Of a stretch of DNA of 64,000 nt, positions 43,221 through 52,290 are shown piece after piece. How positions within the stretch are numbered: the stretch's first letter is position 1; the number at the start of each line of letters is the position of its first letter. The DNA comes from Planococcus versutus (lineage in GTDB: Bacteria; Bacillota; Bacilli; Bacillales_A; Planococcaceae), in contig NZ_CP016540.2 of NCBI RefSeq assembly GCF_001186155.3, forward strand, positions 1,652,001-1,716,000. Reading direction: 5' to 3'. A program made the position numbers and the translations under genes. The notes beneath the pieces are model-generated. The model ran no database searches. It was given only the letters and a program-made list of their open reading frames with translations, and was not told where the DNA came from.

Positions 43221-44315
43221 TTATCTTCTACTTAAAATATTGTGTTCGTTTCTCAAGAATTGAGATCTCGATTTACGTGTACGTTCAATGCGCTCTTCAG
43301 CCATACGGTCTGCAGCGATGTAACTTGGCACTTTATCACGTTTTGCGATTGCAAATATTTTTGTAATGCTATCGTAAATTGTTTCAACGCGTTTCATTGC
43401 ACGCTCATTGTTGTATCCGTATAACTCATCTGCAACGTTGATTACACCGCCTGAATTGATAACAAAGTCAGGTGCATAAACAATTCCACGAGCTTCTAAT
43501 TCATCGCCGTGACGTTCTTCTTTTAATTGGTTGTTAGCAGATCCTGCAACAACTTTAACTTTCAATTGAGGAATCGTGTCATCATTAATAATTGCGCCCA
43601 TAGCACATGGTGCGAAAATATCTGCATCTTGTGAGTAAATATCATTTGGTGCAACCGCTGTTGCGCCAAATGCTTCCACTGCACGATTTACAGCATCTTG
43701 GTTAATATCAGTTACGATTAATTTCGCGCCTTCTTTGTGCAGATATTCGCAAAGTGGGTAAGCAACGTTACCAACGCCTTGAACTGCAACTGTTTTACCT
43801 TTAAGTGAATCGTCACCGAATGCCTCTAAAGCAGCAGCTTTCATTCCGATGTATGCGCCGTAAGCTGTTACTGGTGATGGATTACCTGAAGAACCAAATG
43901 CCGGTGAGATTCCAGTTACATAGTCCGTTTCTTCGTGGATAAGATCCATATCAGCAACTGTTGTTCCAACATCTTCTGCTGTGATATAACGACCGTTTAG
44001 TCCTTGAATAAAGCGGCCGAACGCACGAAACATTTCTTCGTTTTTGTCTTTTAGTGGGTCTCCGATAATAACTGTTTTCCCGCCGCCTAAGTTAAGACCA
44101 GCTGCAGCGTTTTTATAGGTCATTCCGCGACCTAGACGAATTGCATCTTCAATTGCTTCTTCTTCTGTTGCATAGTTCCACATACGAGTACCACCAAGTG
44201 CTGGTCCTAAAGTTGTATCGTGGATACAGATGATGGCTTTCAAGCCCGAACTTTTATCTTGGCAAAATACTAGCTGTTCATAATCATGTTCTTCCATTTT
44301 TTTGAATATTTCCAT
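43221..44315 (-). CDS. bcd: Leucine dehydrogenase
   Basis: The 364-residue enzyme has the Glu/Leu/Phe/Val dehydrogenase active site [20 protein letters not shown] with the catalytic Lys (about residue 80), and a C-terminal NAD domain with [20 protein letters not shown]. It deaminates leucine, isoleucine and valine to 2-oxo acids, the substrates of the BKD complex. It lies between ptb and buk, as in B. subtilis. Confidence 0.96.
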   Translation of the reverse strand: MEIFKKMEEHDYEQLVFCQDKSSGLKAIICIHDTTLGPALGGTRMWNYATEEEAIEDAIRLGRGMTYKNAAAGLNLGGGKTVIIGDPLKDKNEEMFRAFGRFIQGLNGRYITAEDVGTTVADMDLIHEETDYVTGISPAFGSSGNPSPVTAYGAYIGMKAAALEAFGDDSLKGKTVAVQGVGNVAYPLCEYLHKEGAKLIVTDINQDAVNRAVEAFGATAVAPNDIYSQDADIFAPCAMGAIINDDTIPQLKVKVVAGSANNQLKEERHGDELEARGIVYAPDFVINSGGVINVADELYGYNNERAMKRVETIYDSITKIFAIAKRDKVPSYIAADRMAEERIERTRKSRSQFLRNEHNILSRR

Positions 44316-44341
44316 TGTTAATTCCTCCTAATAGTGGTTCC

Positions 44342-45250
44342 TTAAGTTAGTGATGAACAAATGGCTAAAGCCAGTGAATACAATTTACTTTCAGCACTGT
44401 CAGCACGTGATGACAAAACAATTGGCGCTTTTGCACCCGTCACGATACTGCCAACTTTCGCATTTGCGAAAAAGACCAGTGATTTATACAAAATATTACC
44501 AGATTCAATAGTTGGAACAAGCAGGATGTCGGCTTTCCCGGCATTCACTCCTGCTATGCGTTTGTTTTTGGCTGCATCAATGGAGATAGCATTGTCGAGA
44601 GCAAATGGCCCATCCACAATACAGTCTTTGATTTGACCACGCTGATTCATAGCGGTGAGTGCTGCTGCGTCAAGAGTTGCTTGCATGTTAGGATTGATAA
44701 CTTCTACACCTGCTAAAGGTGCAACAATCGGCATCTCCACACCGACTGAACGTGCAATTTGGACAGCATTTTCGATAATCTGTACTTTTTGAGATAAATC
44801 GGGTTTGATATTCATACCCGCATCCGTTACAAAAATGAGACGGTCAAATCCAGTAACTTCAAAAGCAGCAACTTGTGACATAACTGTTCCCGTTCGCAAA
44901 CCAAACATTGGATGCAAAACGGCTTTCAGTAGTATGGCCGTAGCAATTTGACCTTTCATTAAAATATCAGAATCATTATTGAATACAGATTTCACAGCTG
45001 CTTCAGCAGCTAATTCAGAACTATCAACATGAAAAAGTTGGACATGAGGATGATCGAGCAATTGTGGAAATTCTTGTCGCATCATCGCTACTATCTCTTC
45101 TTTATCATCGTACAGTCGAAAATAAGCCATTTTCCGCTCTACTGCCATATTAATGGCTTTAAGCACGACTGAATCAGCTGCCGCTGCAACGGAGACCGTA
45201 TGAATAGGACCGCTTGGTACATTTTCGATTAATTGCTCTAATGTGGCCAA
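44342..45250 (-). CDS. ptb: Phosphate butyryltransferase
   Basis: The 302-residue protein matches the Ptb/Pta family: SDILMKGQIATAILLKAVLH in the middle and PIVLSSRADSAESKLYSLAL near the C-terminus. It exchanges CoA for phosphate on butyryl- and branched acyl-CoA. The TTG start follows GAGGTGAGCAATC. It is the first gene of the bkd cluster, downstream of bkdR. The 132-bp gap upstream holds a cre-like site and four phased TGCAA repeats. Confidence 0.94.
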   Translation of the reverse strand: MATLEQLIENVPSGPIHTVSVAAAADSVVLKAINMAVERKMAYFRLYDDKEEIVAMMRQEFPQLLDHPHVQLFHVDSSELAAEAAVKSVFNNDSDILMKGQIATAILLKAVLHPMFGLRTGTVMSQVAAFEVTGFDRLIFVTDAGMNIKPDLSQKVQIIENAVQIARSVGVEMPIVAPLAGVEVINPNMQATLDAAALTAMNQRGQIKDCIVDGPFALDNAISIDAAKNKRIAGVNAGKADILLVPTIESGNILYKSLVFFANAKVGSIVTGAKAPIVLSSRADSAESKLYSLALAICSSLT

Positions 45251-45306
45251 GATTGCTCACCTCATTCTTCTTAATTAAAACAGAATGAATGGCTATTTAT
45301 AAGACA

Positions 45307-45320
45307 TGAAAGCGTTTTAT
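45307..45320 (+). promoter_or_regulatory. cre-like site (CcpA) upstream of ptb
   Basis: TGAAAGCGTTTTAT matches the Bacillus cre consensus TGWAARCGYTWNCW at all but one position. It lies 57 bp before the ptb start, so carbon catabolite repression of the bkd cluster is likely. Binding is inferred. Confidence 0.6.
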
Positions 45321-45340
45321 TTGTGTTTTAATCCATAAAA

Positions 45341-45380
45341 TATTGCAATTTGTTGCAAAACCCTGCAAAGTATTGCAAAA
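45341..45380. repeat. Four TGCAA repeats with exact 10-bp period upstream of ptb
   Basis: TGCAA starts at 45344, 45354, 45364 and 45374, one helical turn apart. The array lies directly after the bkdR stop codon, where the ptb promoter is expected. Each neighbouring pair resembles a sigma-54 -12 element, but none makes a proper TGGCAC-N5-TTGCA promoter, since the GG is absent and the spacing is one base short. Confidence 0.7.
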
Positions 45381-45382
45381 AC

Positions 45383-47428
45383 CTACATCAATCCATATTT
45401 TTCGAGCTTATAATATAAGGTGCGCAGAGAGATTTCTAATTGCTTAGCAGCTTTTGATTTGTTGCCACCTGCTTCTTTTAATGCATGATGCAAAATTCCT
45501 CGCTCAACCGTATCCAACTGTTCTTGCAAAGGCATCGAAGATTGGATAAGCACTTCATTTTTTGCTTCGGGTACACGAAGCATATTTAGTGGGATATGCT
45601 CTTCTGTTAATTGCCGCTCATTCATTTGCATAAAAATCATCGAACGACTCAAGACATTTTCAAGTTCTCTAACATTTCCCGGCCAGTCATACACACGTAA
45701 ATACTGCAAAGCTTTGTCAGAAATTGATTCGACGCTACGGCCATATTCTTGATTTAACTTTACTAACAAGCGTTCAGAAATTCGCGGAATATCTTGCTTG
45801 CGATTGCGCAAAGGCGGAATTAGAATCGGCATTCGATTCAAGCGATAATAAAGATCTTCGCGAAACTTGCCTTCTAGCAATGCTTTTTCCATATTGGCAT
45901 TTGTTGAAGCAATCACACGTACATTGACTGGAATGGATTTACTACCGCCGATTCGCAACGTTTCATGTTCTTGAAGTACACGCAATAGTTTGCTTTGCAA
46001 TGTAGAGGATAGTTCTCCAATCTCGTCTAAGAAAATACTGCCGTTATTTGCTTCTTCAAACAAGCCTCTTTTTTCACCTGTTTTTATTCCTGGAATGGCG
46101 CCTTCTTCGTAGCCAAAAAGTTCGCTTTCTAGTAATTCCTCAGAAAGTGCAGCACAGTTGATGCGAACAAACTTATTGTATTTACGCTCGCTAGCACTAT
46201 GTATGGCGTGAGCAAACAACTCTTTACCTGTCCCCGACTCACCACGCAACAAAACAGTCACTAAAGTTTGTGCAGCAAGTTTGGCTTGCTGAAGTGATAA
46301 TTGCATTTCGGAAGATAAGCCGATAATATCATCAAAGGTATACTTGGATTCCAATGTTCGAATGATACTGCGGGCACGATCTAGCTCTTTCATTAGCGAT
46401 CGGATTTCAGTTGTGTCGTGAATAACACCAACACTGCCTTTTAATTTATTGTCTACAATAATTGGCGCTACATTTACAATAACTTCGCGATTTGAAGGTC
46501 CAACTTTTAAATTAACTCCTCGCACCGGTTTTCGCGTTTGTAGCGCTTTTAAGTGCATACTCTCGCCTTCTGAAATATCAGCAGATGCAGGCTGACCGAT
46601 AACATCTTTCATTTGCAAGCCTGTAATGCGCGTGTAGGCTGGATTGACCAATAAGCCGTTTCCTTTTTCATCAACAACAGAAATGGCGTCATCGCTCGAT
46701 TGAATAATAGCTTCTAACATTGTTTGAATTTCTTTTAAATCTGTAATTTCTTCTGCAAGTGCTACGACTTCCGTTATGTCTTTGAACACTGCAAAGGCTC
46801 CAATTATTTCTCCGTTGTCACCAATCATCGGAAAACGCGATGTGACAATTCGCGATCCATTTCCGAGCTCTAATTCCCGGTTTAACTCAATGCGTCCGGT
46901 TTCATAGGTTCTTGGTAATTCGCTTAATGAAATAAATTCGTGAATATGTTTGCCGATGGTATTGTTAACTCTGACTTCTAGCATCCGAGCTGCACTTTTA
47001 TTCATGAAGGTAATATGGCTTGTTTTGTCAATGCCGATCATTCCTTCTTCAATCGAGTTAAAAATAATTTTCTCTCGATGACTTTCTTTACTAAGTCGAT
47101 TGATAAAATGCTCTTTTTCTTCAAGTAAGCGAACCAATACATTTGCAAGACTACCAGGAACAATAACGGTACTTGTCAAGAAATAATCTTTTAGTTCTTG
47201 ATAAAGCTCATTGCTTCCAGTTACATTGAAAACAATATCAATTTCTTTTTTATCAAACTTGCGGTAATGATCGGCAATCTTAATCCCCAGTGATTTTGCA
47301 GTAACAATAGCTTGAGCGTCAAGATTAATATCCACCACACCAAAAACCTGTAAATAACTGGTTTCGGACAGCGTTTTCAAAATTGCTGAACCTCCAATTC
47401 CGCCACCTACAATCAACACATTTTGCAT
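45383..47428 (-). CDS. bkdR: BkdR-like regulator, AAA+ family, with lost GAFTGA motif
   Basis: The 681-residue protein has a Rossmann-like N-terminus (MQNVLIVGGGIGGSAILKTL), two PAS domains (about 120-225 and 235-345), an AAA+ domain with Walker A RGESGTGKELFAHAIH and Walker B FLDEIGELS, and a C-terminal Fis-type helix-turn-helix (GGNKSKAAKQLEISLRTLYY). By position and layout it is BkdR, the activator of branched-chain degradation. Residues 443-448 read GAIPGI in place of GAFTGA, the loop that contacts sigma-54. It may act without sigma-54, or be inactive. Confidence 0.88.
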   Translation of the reverse strand: MQNVLIVGGGIGGSAILKTLSETSYLQVFGVVDINLDAQAIVTAKSLGIKIADHYRKFDKKEIDIVFNVTGSNELYQELKDYFLTSTVIVPGSLANVLVRLLEEKEHFINRLSKESHREKIIFNSIEEGMIGIDKTSHITFMNKSAARMLEVRVNNTIGKHIHEFISLSELPRTYETGRIELNRELELGNGSRIVTSRFPMIGDNGEIIGAFAVFKDITEVVALAEEITDLKEIQTMLEAIIQSSDDAISVVDEKGNGLLVNPAYTRITGLQMKDVIGQPASADISEGESMHLKALQTRKPVRGVNLKVGPSNREVIVNVAPIIVDNKLKGSVGVIHDTTEIRSLMKELDRARSIIRTLESKYTFDDIIGLSSEMQLSLQQAKLAAQTLVTVLLRGESGTGKELFAHAIHSASERKYNKFVRINCAALSEELLESELFGYEEGAIPGIKTGEKRGLFEEANNGSIFLDEIGELSSTLQSKLLRVLQEHETLRIGGSKSIPVNVRVIASTNANMEKALLEGKFREDLYYRLNRMPILIPPLRNRKQDIPRISERLLVKLNQEYGRSVESISDKALQYLRVYDWPGNVRELENVLSRSMIFMQMNERQLTEEHIPLNMLRVPEAKNEVLIQSSMPLQEQLDTVERGILHHALKEAGGNKSKAAKQLEISLRTLYYKLEKYGLM

Positions 47429-47551
47429 ATTATTTCAGCCTTCTCTCATTATGTGCGAATAATTGCAATCGTATTTAAAGCCTACAACAGGAAGCTTTTC
47501 TTGACAACTTTAACGTAATTGGAAACAATAGAAACTGAAGGATGTGGAACT

Positions 47552-47785
47552 ATGGGTCGTCTTGTAGCTTTTATTATTTTATTGATTCCTGGAATCATGG
47601 CGGCATACGGTATTAAATTGATGCGTGATACGTTATTTAACAAATTACTTGAGCCTTATCCGGCTCTTTGGCTTCAGTTTACACTCGGTACTGTTTTTGT
47701 CGTAATCGGAATCGGTTTTTTTGCGGGTTTTTTACTTAACCGAGATCGTAAAAAAGGAAGAGTTGCAAAAAAATTTCAGAAATAA
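47552..47785 (+). CDS. yqzF: DUF2627 family small membrane protein (YqzF)
   Basis: The 77-residue protein has two transmembrane helices (RLVAFIILLIPGIMAAYGIK and LWLQFTLGTVFVVIGIGFFA) separated by a short loop, and a Lys/Arg-rich tail. It matches the DUF2627 family, whose function is unknown. The ATG at 47552 follows GAAGGATGTGGAACT. It diverges from bkdR and shares a terminator with the glycerophosphodiesterase gene. Confidence 0.85.
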   Translation: MGRLVAFIILLIPGIMAAYGIKLMRDTLFNKLLEPYPALWLQFTLGTVFVVIGIGFFAGFLLNRDRKKGRVAKKFQK

Positions 47786-47823
47786 AAAATGATGTTTACC
47801 TTGTTAAGGTAGACATCATTTTT
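47785..47823. terminator. Bidirectional terminator between yqzF and yqiK
   Basis: AAAAATGATGTTTACCTT and AAGGTAGACATCATTTTT pair with one G-T or A-C position across a short loop, with A/T runs on both flanks. It serves both convergent genes. Confidence 0.85.
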
Positions 47824-48521
47824 CTTTTAACTTGATCTGGATAATTGGTGATAATTCCAACCAATTGCGGATGAAGGCGGTCCATTAGTGACTCTGTTCC
47901 TATCATACCGTACAACCGAACTTTCTTATTTTGCTTTAATATTTCTCTATACAAAGGTTTTCCGATAAATCGCTTATGAAGATGGATACTATCAATCCAC
48001 TCCATATCATGTAAAGCCGTTACTTGATTTTTCTTCTTAATAATCCAAGCCATTTCAGTATCAGGCATTAATTGCTTCATTTTTTTCAGTAATTGCCCAT
48101 TAAACGAAGATAAATGAACATCGCTCATTCCTTCTAGCATTGCAGCAAGTATTTGAGGACCTTTAAGATTTTTTGCGAATGATTCTTTTAGTTCAACATT
48201 GAGCGGAATGTTCTTTTTCTTGGCCCATTGAAATACTTCATAAGCAAGCGGTATTTCATGTTGCTGTAATTTTCGCACCCATTTTTTTCCGATACGCAGT
48301 TGTTTTATATCTTCGTAAGCAAGCGTTTCAATTTCTGCATTGACTCCTGTTAAACGCCGCAAATTGTCGTCATGGTAGACGATCACAACGCCGTCTTTTG
48401 TAATTTGTGCATCGAGTTCGATGCCAACACCCAATTCGCATGCTTTAATAAACGCATTCCATGTGTTTTCAAGTGCATATCCTGAAGCGCCTCGGTGTGC
48501 ATACACTTTAACTTCAGACAA
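47796..48521 (-). CDS. yqiK: Glycerophosphodiester phosphodiesterase (YqiK)
   Basis: The 241-residue protein starts with VYAHRGASGYALENTWNAFI, the GDPD catalytic HR and E..N motif, and continues with GIELDAQITKDGVVIVYHDD, giving the metal-binding Glu-Asp and second His. No signal peptide is visible, so it is cytoplasmic. It hydrolyses glycerophosphodiesters to glycerol-3-phosphate and an alcohol. The TTG at 48521 has a properly spaced GAGG; an ATG three codons upstream overlaps that site. Confidence 0.9.
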   Translation of the reverse strand: MSEVKVYAHRGASGYALENTWNAFIKACELGVGIELDAQITKDGVVIVYHDDNLRRLTGVNAEIETLAYEDIKQLRIGKKWVRKLQQHEIPLAYEVFQWAKKKNIPLNVELKESFAKNLKGPQILAAMLEGMSDVHLSSFNGQLLKKMKQLMPDTEMAWIIKKKNQVTALHDMEWIDSIHLHKRFIGKPLYREILKQNKKVRLYGMIGTESLMDRLHPQLVGIITNYPDQVKRKMMSTLTR

Positions 48522-48766
48522 TAAAATCATCCTCTTCCATTTCTGAAATCTACTAACTTCATAAAGCTAAACCTTGTTAGCTTTATAGTTTGTCTTCAGT
48601 TTCAACTCAATTTTACCATTTTTAATGACAAACTTAAAGTGAAGTTGGTTGTTAATAGCTTTTGGGTTTTGAATTTACTTTAATAGCCTTAAGTAGTAAA
48701 TTACATTTAAAGTAGGACAAACAAACATGTCACTAAAACTCGACTGATTAAAAACCGTTAGTTTAT

Positions 48767-48940
48767 TTACATGGATGACATTGTTATTAAAGCTATCATC
48801 ATACTCACTCCATATACACCATAAAAATAAAGTCGATCAACAACAGTTCCTTCTTCATTGCCTATAAAATAATCATCGATTTGCCGAATTAGCTGCAAGT
48901 GGGTTCGCCTCTTTTCAATTTGCTCGATGTGTTTATACAG
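48767..48940 (-). pseudogene. Possible decayed small membrane protein gene
   Basis: The leftward frame has no ATG or GTG near its 5' end: it opens with CTG directly after a stop codon. Its composition is nonetheless protein-like: a charged helical part (YKHIEQIEKRRTHLQLIRQI), then DDYFIGNEEGTVVDRLYFYG, then a short hydrophobic end (VSMMIALITMSSM). No ribosome site is seen. It may be a 5'-truncated gene or a real one with an unusual start. No family was recognised. Confidence 0.4.
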
Positions 48941-49078
48941 TTAGTATTGCTCGTGTATGTTAAGTCATTTCAGAAAACTAGATATAGACCTTTTCCTTTA
49001 ATAGCGTTTTTTTAAACGTATGTTTTTTTAAAAAATTGTAAAGTGTTCTTTAAATCTGCTGGGCATAAAACAAAAAAA

Positions 49079-49125
49079 GCCTCTGAATTTTTTATCGCTA
49101 AACGAGCGATTAAAAATTCAGAGGC
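49079..49125 (-). terminator. Terminator of spo0A
   Basis: GCCTCTGAATTTTT and AAAAATTCAGAGGC form a perfect 14-bp stem around a loop that itself holds TCGCT/AGCGA. On the - strand it is followed by TTTTTTTG. It begins 3 bp after the spo0A stop codon. Confidence 0.92.
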
Positions 49126-49127
49126 TT

Positions 49128-49901
49128 TTACCATTGTGAATCATTTCGAATATCGAGTTTTAAACTATCTACTACCATAGCAATAAATTCGGAATTGGTT
49201 GGTTTTGATTCGAGATGGGCAACACTATAACCAAAAATAGTAGATATGTGATTGACTGTTTCGTGACGGGTCCACGCTTGTTCGATGGCATGACGAATTG
49301 ACCTCTCTACTCTCGAAGACGTCGTGTCAAACTTTTTTGCAATGCTTGGATAAAGCTGTTTTGTCACTTTATTTAAAATTTCAGATTGTTCGAGTACTAA
49401 TAAAATAGCTTCTTTTAAATATTGATAGCCTTTTAAATGAGGAGGTATTCCAATACCTTTAATCATATTTGTAATGCGATCTTCTTTTGTTAATTTAGTT
49501 AATGAGTGTTCTTGTTTATTCGATCGTGCGTTCATAATGTGGTTGATTTGCAGAACTAAACGATCCGACTCAAAAGGTTTTAAAATAAAATAAGAAGCAC
49601 CGTTTTCAGCAGCTTGACTCATAATCGATTCTTGTCCAAAAGCTGAGAGCATAATTACGTCAATATTCTGAAACTCTTCACTGTCTTTAATGGCATCTAA
49701 AACAGCAATGCCATCTAGATGAGGCATAATAATATCCAGTAGTAGAATATCGATTGGCTGATTTTCTAGCATATTAATACACGTTTTGCCATTATAGGCA
49801 ACATCGACTACTTTCATATTTGGTTGTGCATTTAAATAATCTTTTACCAGCCGAACCAACTCGCGATTATCGTCTGCAATTGCAATTTTAATAGTTTCCA
49901 T
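49128..49901 (-). CDS. spo0A: Response regulator Spo0A
   Basis: The 257-residue protein has a receiver domain with the acidic pair in IAIADDNRELV, the phosphorylated Asp in IDILLLDIIMPHLDG (about residue 56), and Lys in YFILKPFESD. The C-terminal effector domain keeps the highly conserved SRVERSIRHAIEQAW and KPTNSEFIAMVVDSLKL. It is full length. Spo0A governs sporulation entry and also biofilm and stationary-phase genes. Here the usual upstream neighbour spoIVB is missing and recN lies 45 bp away. Confidence 0.96.
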   Translation of the reverse strand: METIKIAIADDNRELVRLVKDYLNAQPNMKVVDVAYNGKTCINMLENQPIDILLLDIIMPHLDGIAVLDAIKDSEEFQNIDVIMLSAFGQESIMSQAAENGASYFILKPFESDRLVLQINHIMNARSNKQEHSLTKLTKEDRITNMIKGIGIPPHLKGYQYLKEAILLVLEQSEILNKVTKQLYPSIAKKFDTTSSRVERSIRHAIEQAWTRHETVNHISTIFGYSVAHLESKPTNSEFIAMVVDSLKLDIRNDSQW

Positions 49902-49946
49902 TCGACTCTCTCCTTGATGACTGACTCTTGCAAGTACGTAATCGAC

Positions 49947-51644
49947 TTATTTCATCAATAATTTTCGATCTGCTGCGAGCGATAATAGTTCTTCTGCATG
50001 TTGTAATGTTAACTCTGTTATTTCGGCTCCTGATAGCATTCGACTCATTTCTTCTGTACGCTCAGATCCATCGAGTTCCGTTACTGCAGTTGTCGTACGC
50101 TGCTTGTCTACTTTTTTCTCAATGAATAAATGCTGATCTGCCATTGCCGCCACTTGAGGCAAATGTGAAATGCATAAGACTTGTGAATCTATTGAAATCG
50201 CTGCAATTTTTTCAGCAATCGCTTGAGCTACCCGTCCACTAACACCTGTATCCACTTCGTCAAAAATAATAGAGGTAATGCCTTGATGTTTAGAAAAAAT
50301 AGTTTTTAGTGCCAACATCATACGAGATAATTCTCCACCCGAGGCTACTTTTGTTAAAGGTTTTAATGGTTCGCCCAGATTTGTCGAAATATAAAACGTA
50401 ATCGAATCATGGCCATATCGATCAAACCGTCCATTTGGCAAGATCAAAAAGTTTACTTCGAAAGATGCTTTTGCCATGTGCAATTCTTTCAACTGCTCCA
50501 TAATGGCTTTGCCTAAATTTTTCGCCGCTTTTTTACGAAGAATGGTTAGTTCTTCTGCCTCTATTCGTAAATCTTCAGTCAGTTCTTTTAATTTTTCTTG
50601 ATCTAATTGATAACGTTGATCCCGATTGACCAATTTATCGAGATCATCTGCTTGTTTTTCATGGTAAAGCAAAATATCTTCCACCGAAGAGCCATATTTT
50701 CTTTTCAAAGACTGAATAACAGCCAACCGTTGTTCGATATCATTTAGTCTAGCTGGATCAAATTCCATATCATCTAAAATTCGTTTGATTTCAGATCCTG
50801 TATCTTGAATTAAATAAAATGCACTCGACAACGTTTCAGAAGAACTACTAAAGCTTTCATCAACAGATGCGGCGTGTTCAAGTTCAGACATTGCGGAACC
50901 TATCCAGTCCAAGCCCTTTGTTTCTCCTTGAATTGCTTCATGCGCCGTTGAAATTGATTCATAAATCTTATTAAAGTTTTGTAGCTTTTTTCGCTCTTGC
51001 ACAAGTTCTTCTTCTTCTCCAATAACGAGTTCTGCTGCTTCAATTTCTTGCAACTGAAACGTTAATAAATCAATGCGCTGGGCAATTTGTTGTTCATTTT
51101 CTGTATATGAAGAAAACTCACGTTTTAATTTTGTGTATTTATCGAATGTATGACTATAACTTTCTTTTGATTTAGCCAAACTTTTTCCTGCATATTGGTC
51201 AAGTAAATAAAGGTGTTGTTTTTCATCCATCAATTCTTGAGTTTCATGTTGACCATGAATATCAATTAATGAAGCGCCGACTTCACGCAAAATAGAAATG
51301 GTCACTAATTTACCATTGATGCGACATACATTTTTACCTTTGTCGTTTAGCTCTCTACGCAACAAGATATCGCCATCACTTTTAGTAACGCCAAATTCAT
51401 CTAATTTACGAAATACCGGATGCTGCTCGTCATCTAACGAAAATAATCCTTCGATTTCCGCTTTTTTAGCACCATGTCGAATAAATTCTTGGCTTCCTCG
51501 TCCGCCTGCCAAAAGATGAACCGCATCGATAATAATGGACTTACCAGCACCAGTTTCTCCAGTTAAGACCGTTAACCCTTCTGAAAAACTGACGGTTAAC
51601 GCTTCAATAATGGCGAAATTACGTATATCTAATTCCCGAAGCAT
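49947..51644 (-). CDS. recN: DNA repair protein RecN
   Basis: The 565-residue SMC-like ATPase has Walker A LTGETGAGKSIIIDAVHLLA at the N-terminus, two coiled-coil arms (about 150-350), an ABC signature region KVASGGELSRMMLALKTIF and Walker B SIIFDEVDTGVSG near the C-terminus. It acts early at double-strand breaks. It follows argR by 16 bp, as in other Bacillales. In B. subtilis recN is a repair gene of the argR-recN operon. Confidence 0.96.
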   Translation of the reverse strand: MLRELDIRNFAIIEALTVSFSEGLTVLTGETGAGKSIIIDAVHLLAGGRGSQEFIRHGAKKAEIEGLFSLDDEQHPVFRKLDEFGVTKSDGDILLRRELNDKGKNVCRINGKLVTISILREVGASLIDIHGQHETQELMDEKQHLYLLDQYAGKSLAKSKESYSHTFDKYTKLKREFSSYTENEQQIAQRIDLLTFQLQEIEAAELVIGEEEELVQERKKLQNFNKIYESISTAHEAIQGETKGLDWIGSAMSELEHAASVDESFSSSSETLSSAFYLIQDTGSEIKRILDDMEFDPARLNDIEQRLAVIQSLKRKYGSSVEDILLYHEKQADDLDKLVNRDQRYQLDQEKLKELTEDLRIEAEELTILRKKAAKNLGKAIMEQLKELHMAKASFEVNFLILPNGRFDRYGHDSITFYISTNLGEPLKPLTKVASGGELSRMMLALKTIFSKHQGITSIIFDEVDTGVSGRVAQAIAEKIAAISIDSQVLCISHLPQVAAMADQHLFIEKKVDKQRTTTAVTELDGSERTEEMSRMLSGAEITELTLQHAEELLSLAADRKLLMK

Positions 51645-51660
51645 TTCTGTTCACCTCTTC

Positions 51661-52110
51661 TTAAAGCATTTCAATTAAACGCTGTTTTAAAATTTCACGT
51701 TGTTCTGTATCTCTACAAATAATTAAACACGTGTCGTCTCCACAAATTGTTCCAAGAATTTCTTCCCAATCCAAGTGATCTATTAAAGAGCCAATCGCAT
51801 GAGCATTGCCTGGCAAGGTTTTCATCACTAAAAAATGACTGGCACCATCAATACTTACAAATGCATCTGTTAGCGCACGATGCAGCTTTTGCATAGGATT
51901 AAAGCGCTGGTCAGCTGGTAAACTATACTTATAGCGACCGTCCTGTAGTGGTACTTTAACTAAATGCAGTTCTTTAATATCACGTGAAACAGTTGCTTGT
52001 GTTACTTCATAACCGGCTGATTTTAATAATTCGACCAGCTCGTCTTGTGTTTCGATTTCGCGATTTGAGATTAGATCGCGTATTTTAATGTGACGCTGTC
52101 CTTTATTCAT
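51661..52110 (-). CDS. argR: Arginine repressor ArgR/AhrC
   Basis: The 149-residue protein has the ArgR winged helix ([20 protein letters not shown], then [19 protein letters not shown]) and the C-terminal arginine-binding hexamer domain with [20 protein letters not shown] and [15 protein letters not shown]. It represses arginine synthesis and activates catabolism. A GAATAAATATTC palindrome in its own upstream region suggests autoregulation; argG-argH at 18-20 kb has a similar box. The ATG follows AAGGGGGAGCATC. Confidence 0.96.
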   Translation of the reverse strand: MNKGQRHIKIRDLISNREIETQDELVELLKSAGYEVTQATVSRDIKELHLVKVPLQDGRYKYSLPADQRFNPMQKLHRALTDAFVSIDGASHFLVMKTLPGNAHAIGSLIDHLDWEEILGTICGDDTCLIICRDTEQREILKQRLIEML

Positions 52111-52128
52111 GATGCTCCCCCTTGAAAG

Positions 52129-52190
52129 AATGAATATTTATTCTAGATGCTTAATATTCTACATTTATATTATTAATAAGACAACAAAAG
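52129..52190 (-). promoter_or_regulatory. Promoter and ARG box upstream of argR
   Basis: On the - strand TTGTCT and TAGAAT are separated by 17 bp, about 35-65 bp before the start codon. AGAATAAATATTCATT (52144-52129) resembles the ARG box and contains the palindrome GAATA-AA-TATTC. The combination suggests feedback control. Confidence 0.55.
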
Positions 52191-52256
52191 GAAGAATGAT
52201 CAGTTCTTAATAATGTTTAACTCCAAAAGAAGAGTCTTAGTTTGTATTCCCATTTT

Positions 52257-52290
52257 CGAAAAGAAAACACATTCCTTTTGGAATGTGTTT
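52257..52290 (-). terminator. Terminator overlapping the yqxC stop codon
   Basis: AAACACATTCC and GGAATGTGTTT form a perfect stem with a 4-nt loop. On the - strand TTTTCTTTTC follows. It separates the dxs-yqxC end from argR. Confidence 0.8.

Larger units (their letters stand above)
48522..49127. other. 606-bp gap before spo0A: relic ORF, hairpin, terminator
   Basis: No intact gene is supported. A 9-bp perfect hairpin TAAAGCTAA/TTAGCTTTA lies near 48562-48583 without a T run, upstream of yqiK. A 57-residue frame without a good start is at 48767-48940. The spo0A terminator is at 49079-49125. In B. subtilis this interval carries several genes, so it looks like a site of gene decay. Confidence 0.5.

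Noticed and set aside
45341..45380. Sigma-54 promoter made of two TTGCA elements
   Set aside because: The -24 GG is missing and the element spacing is one base short of the required distance.
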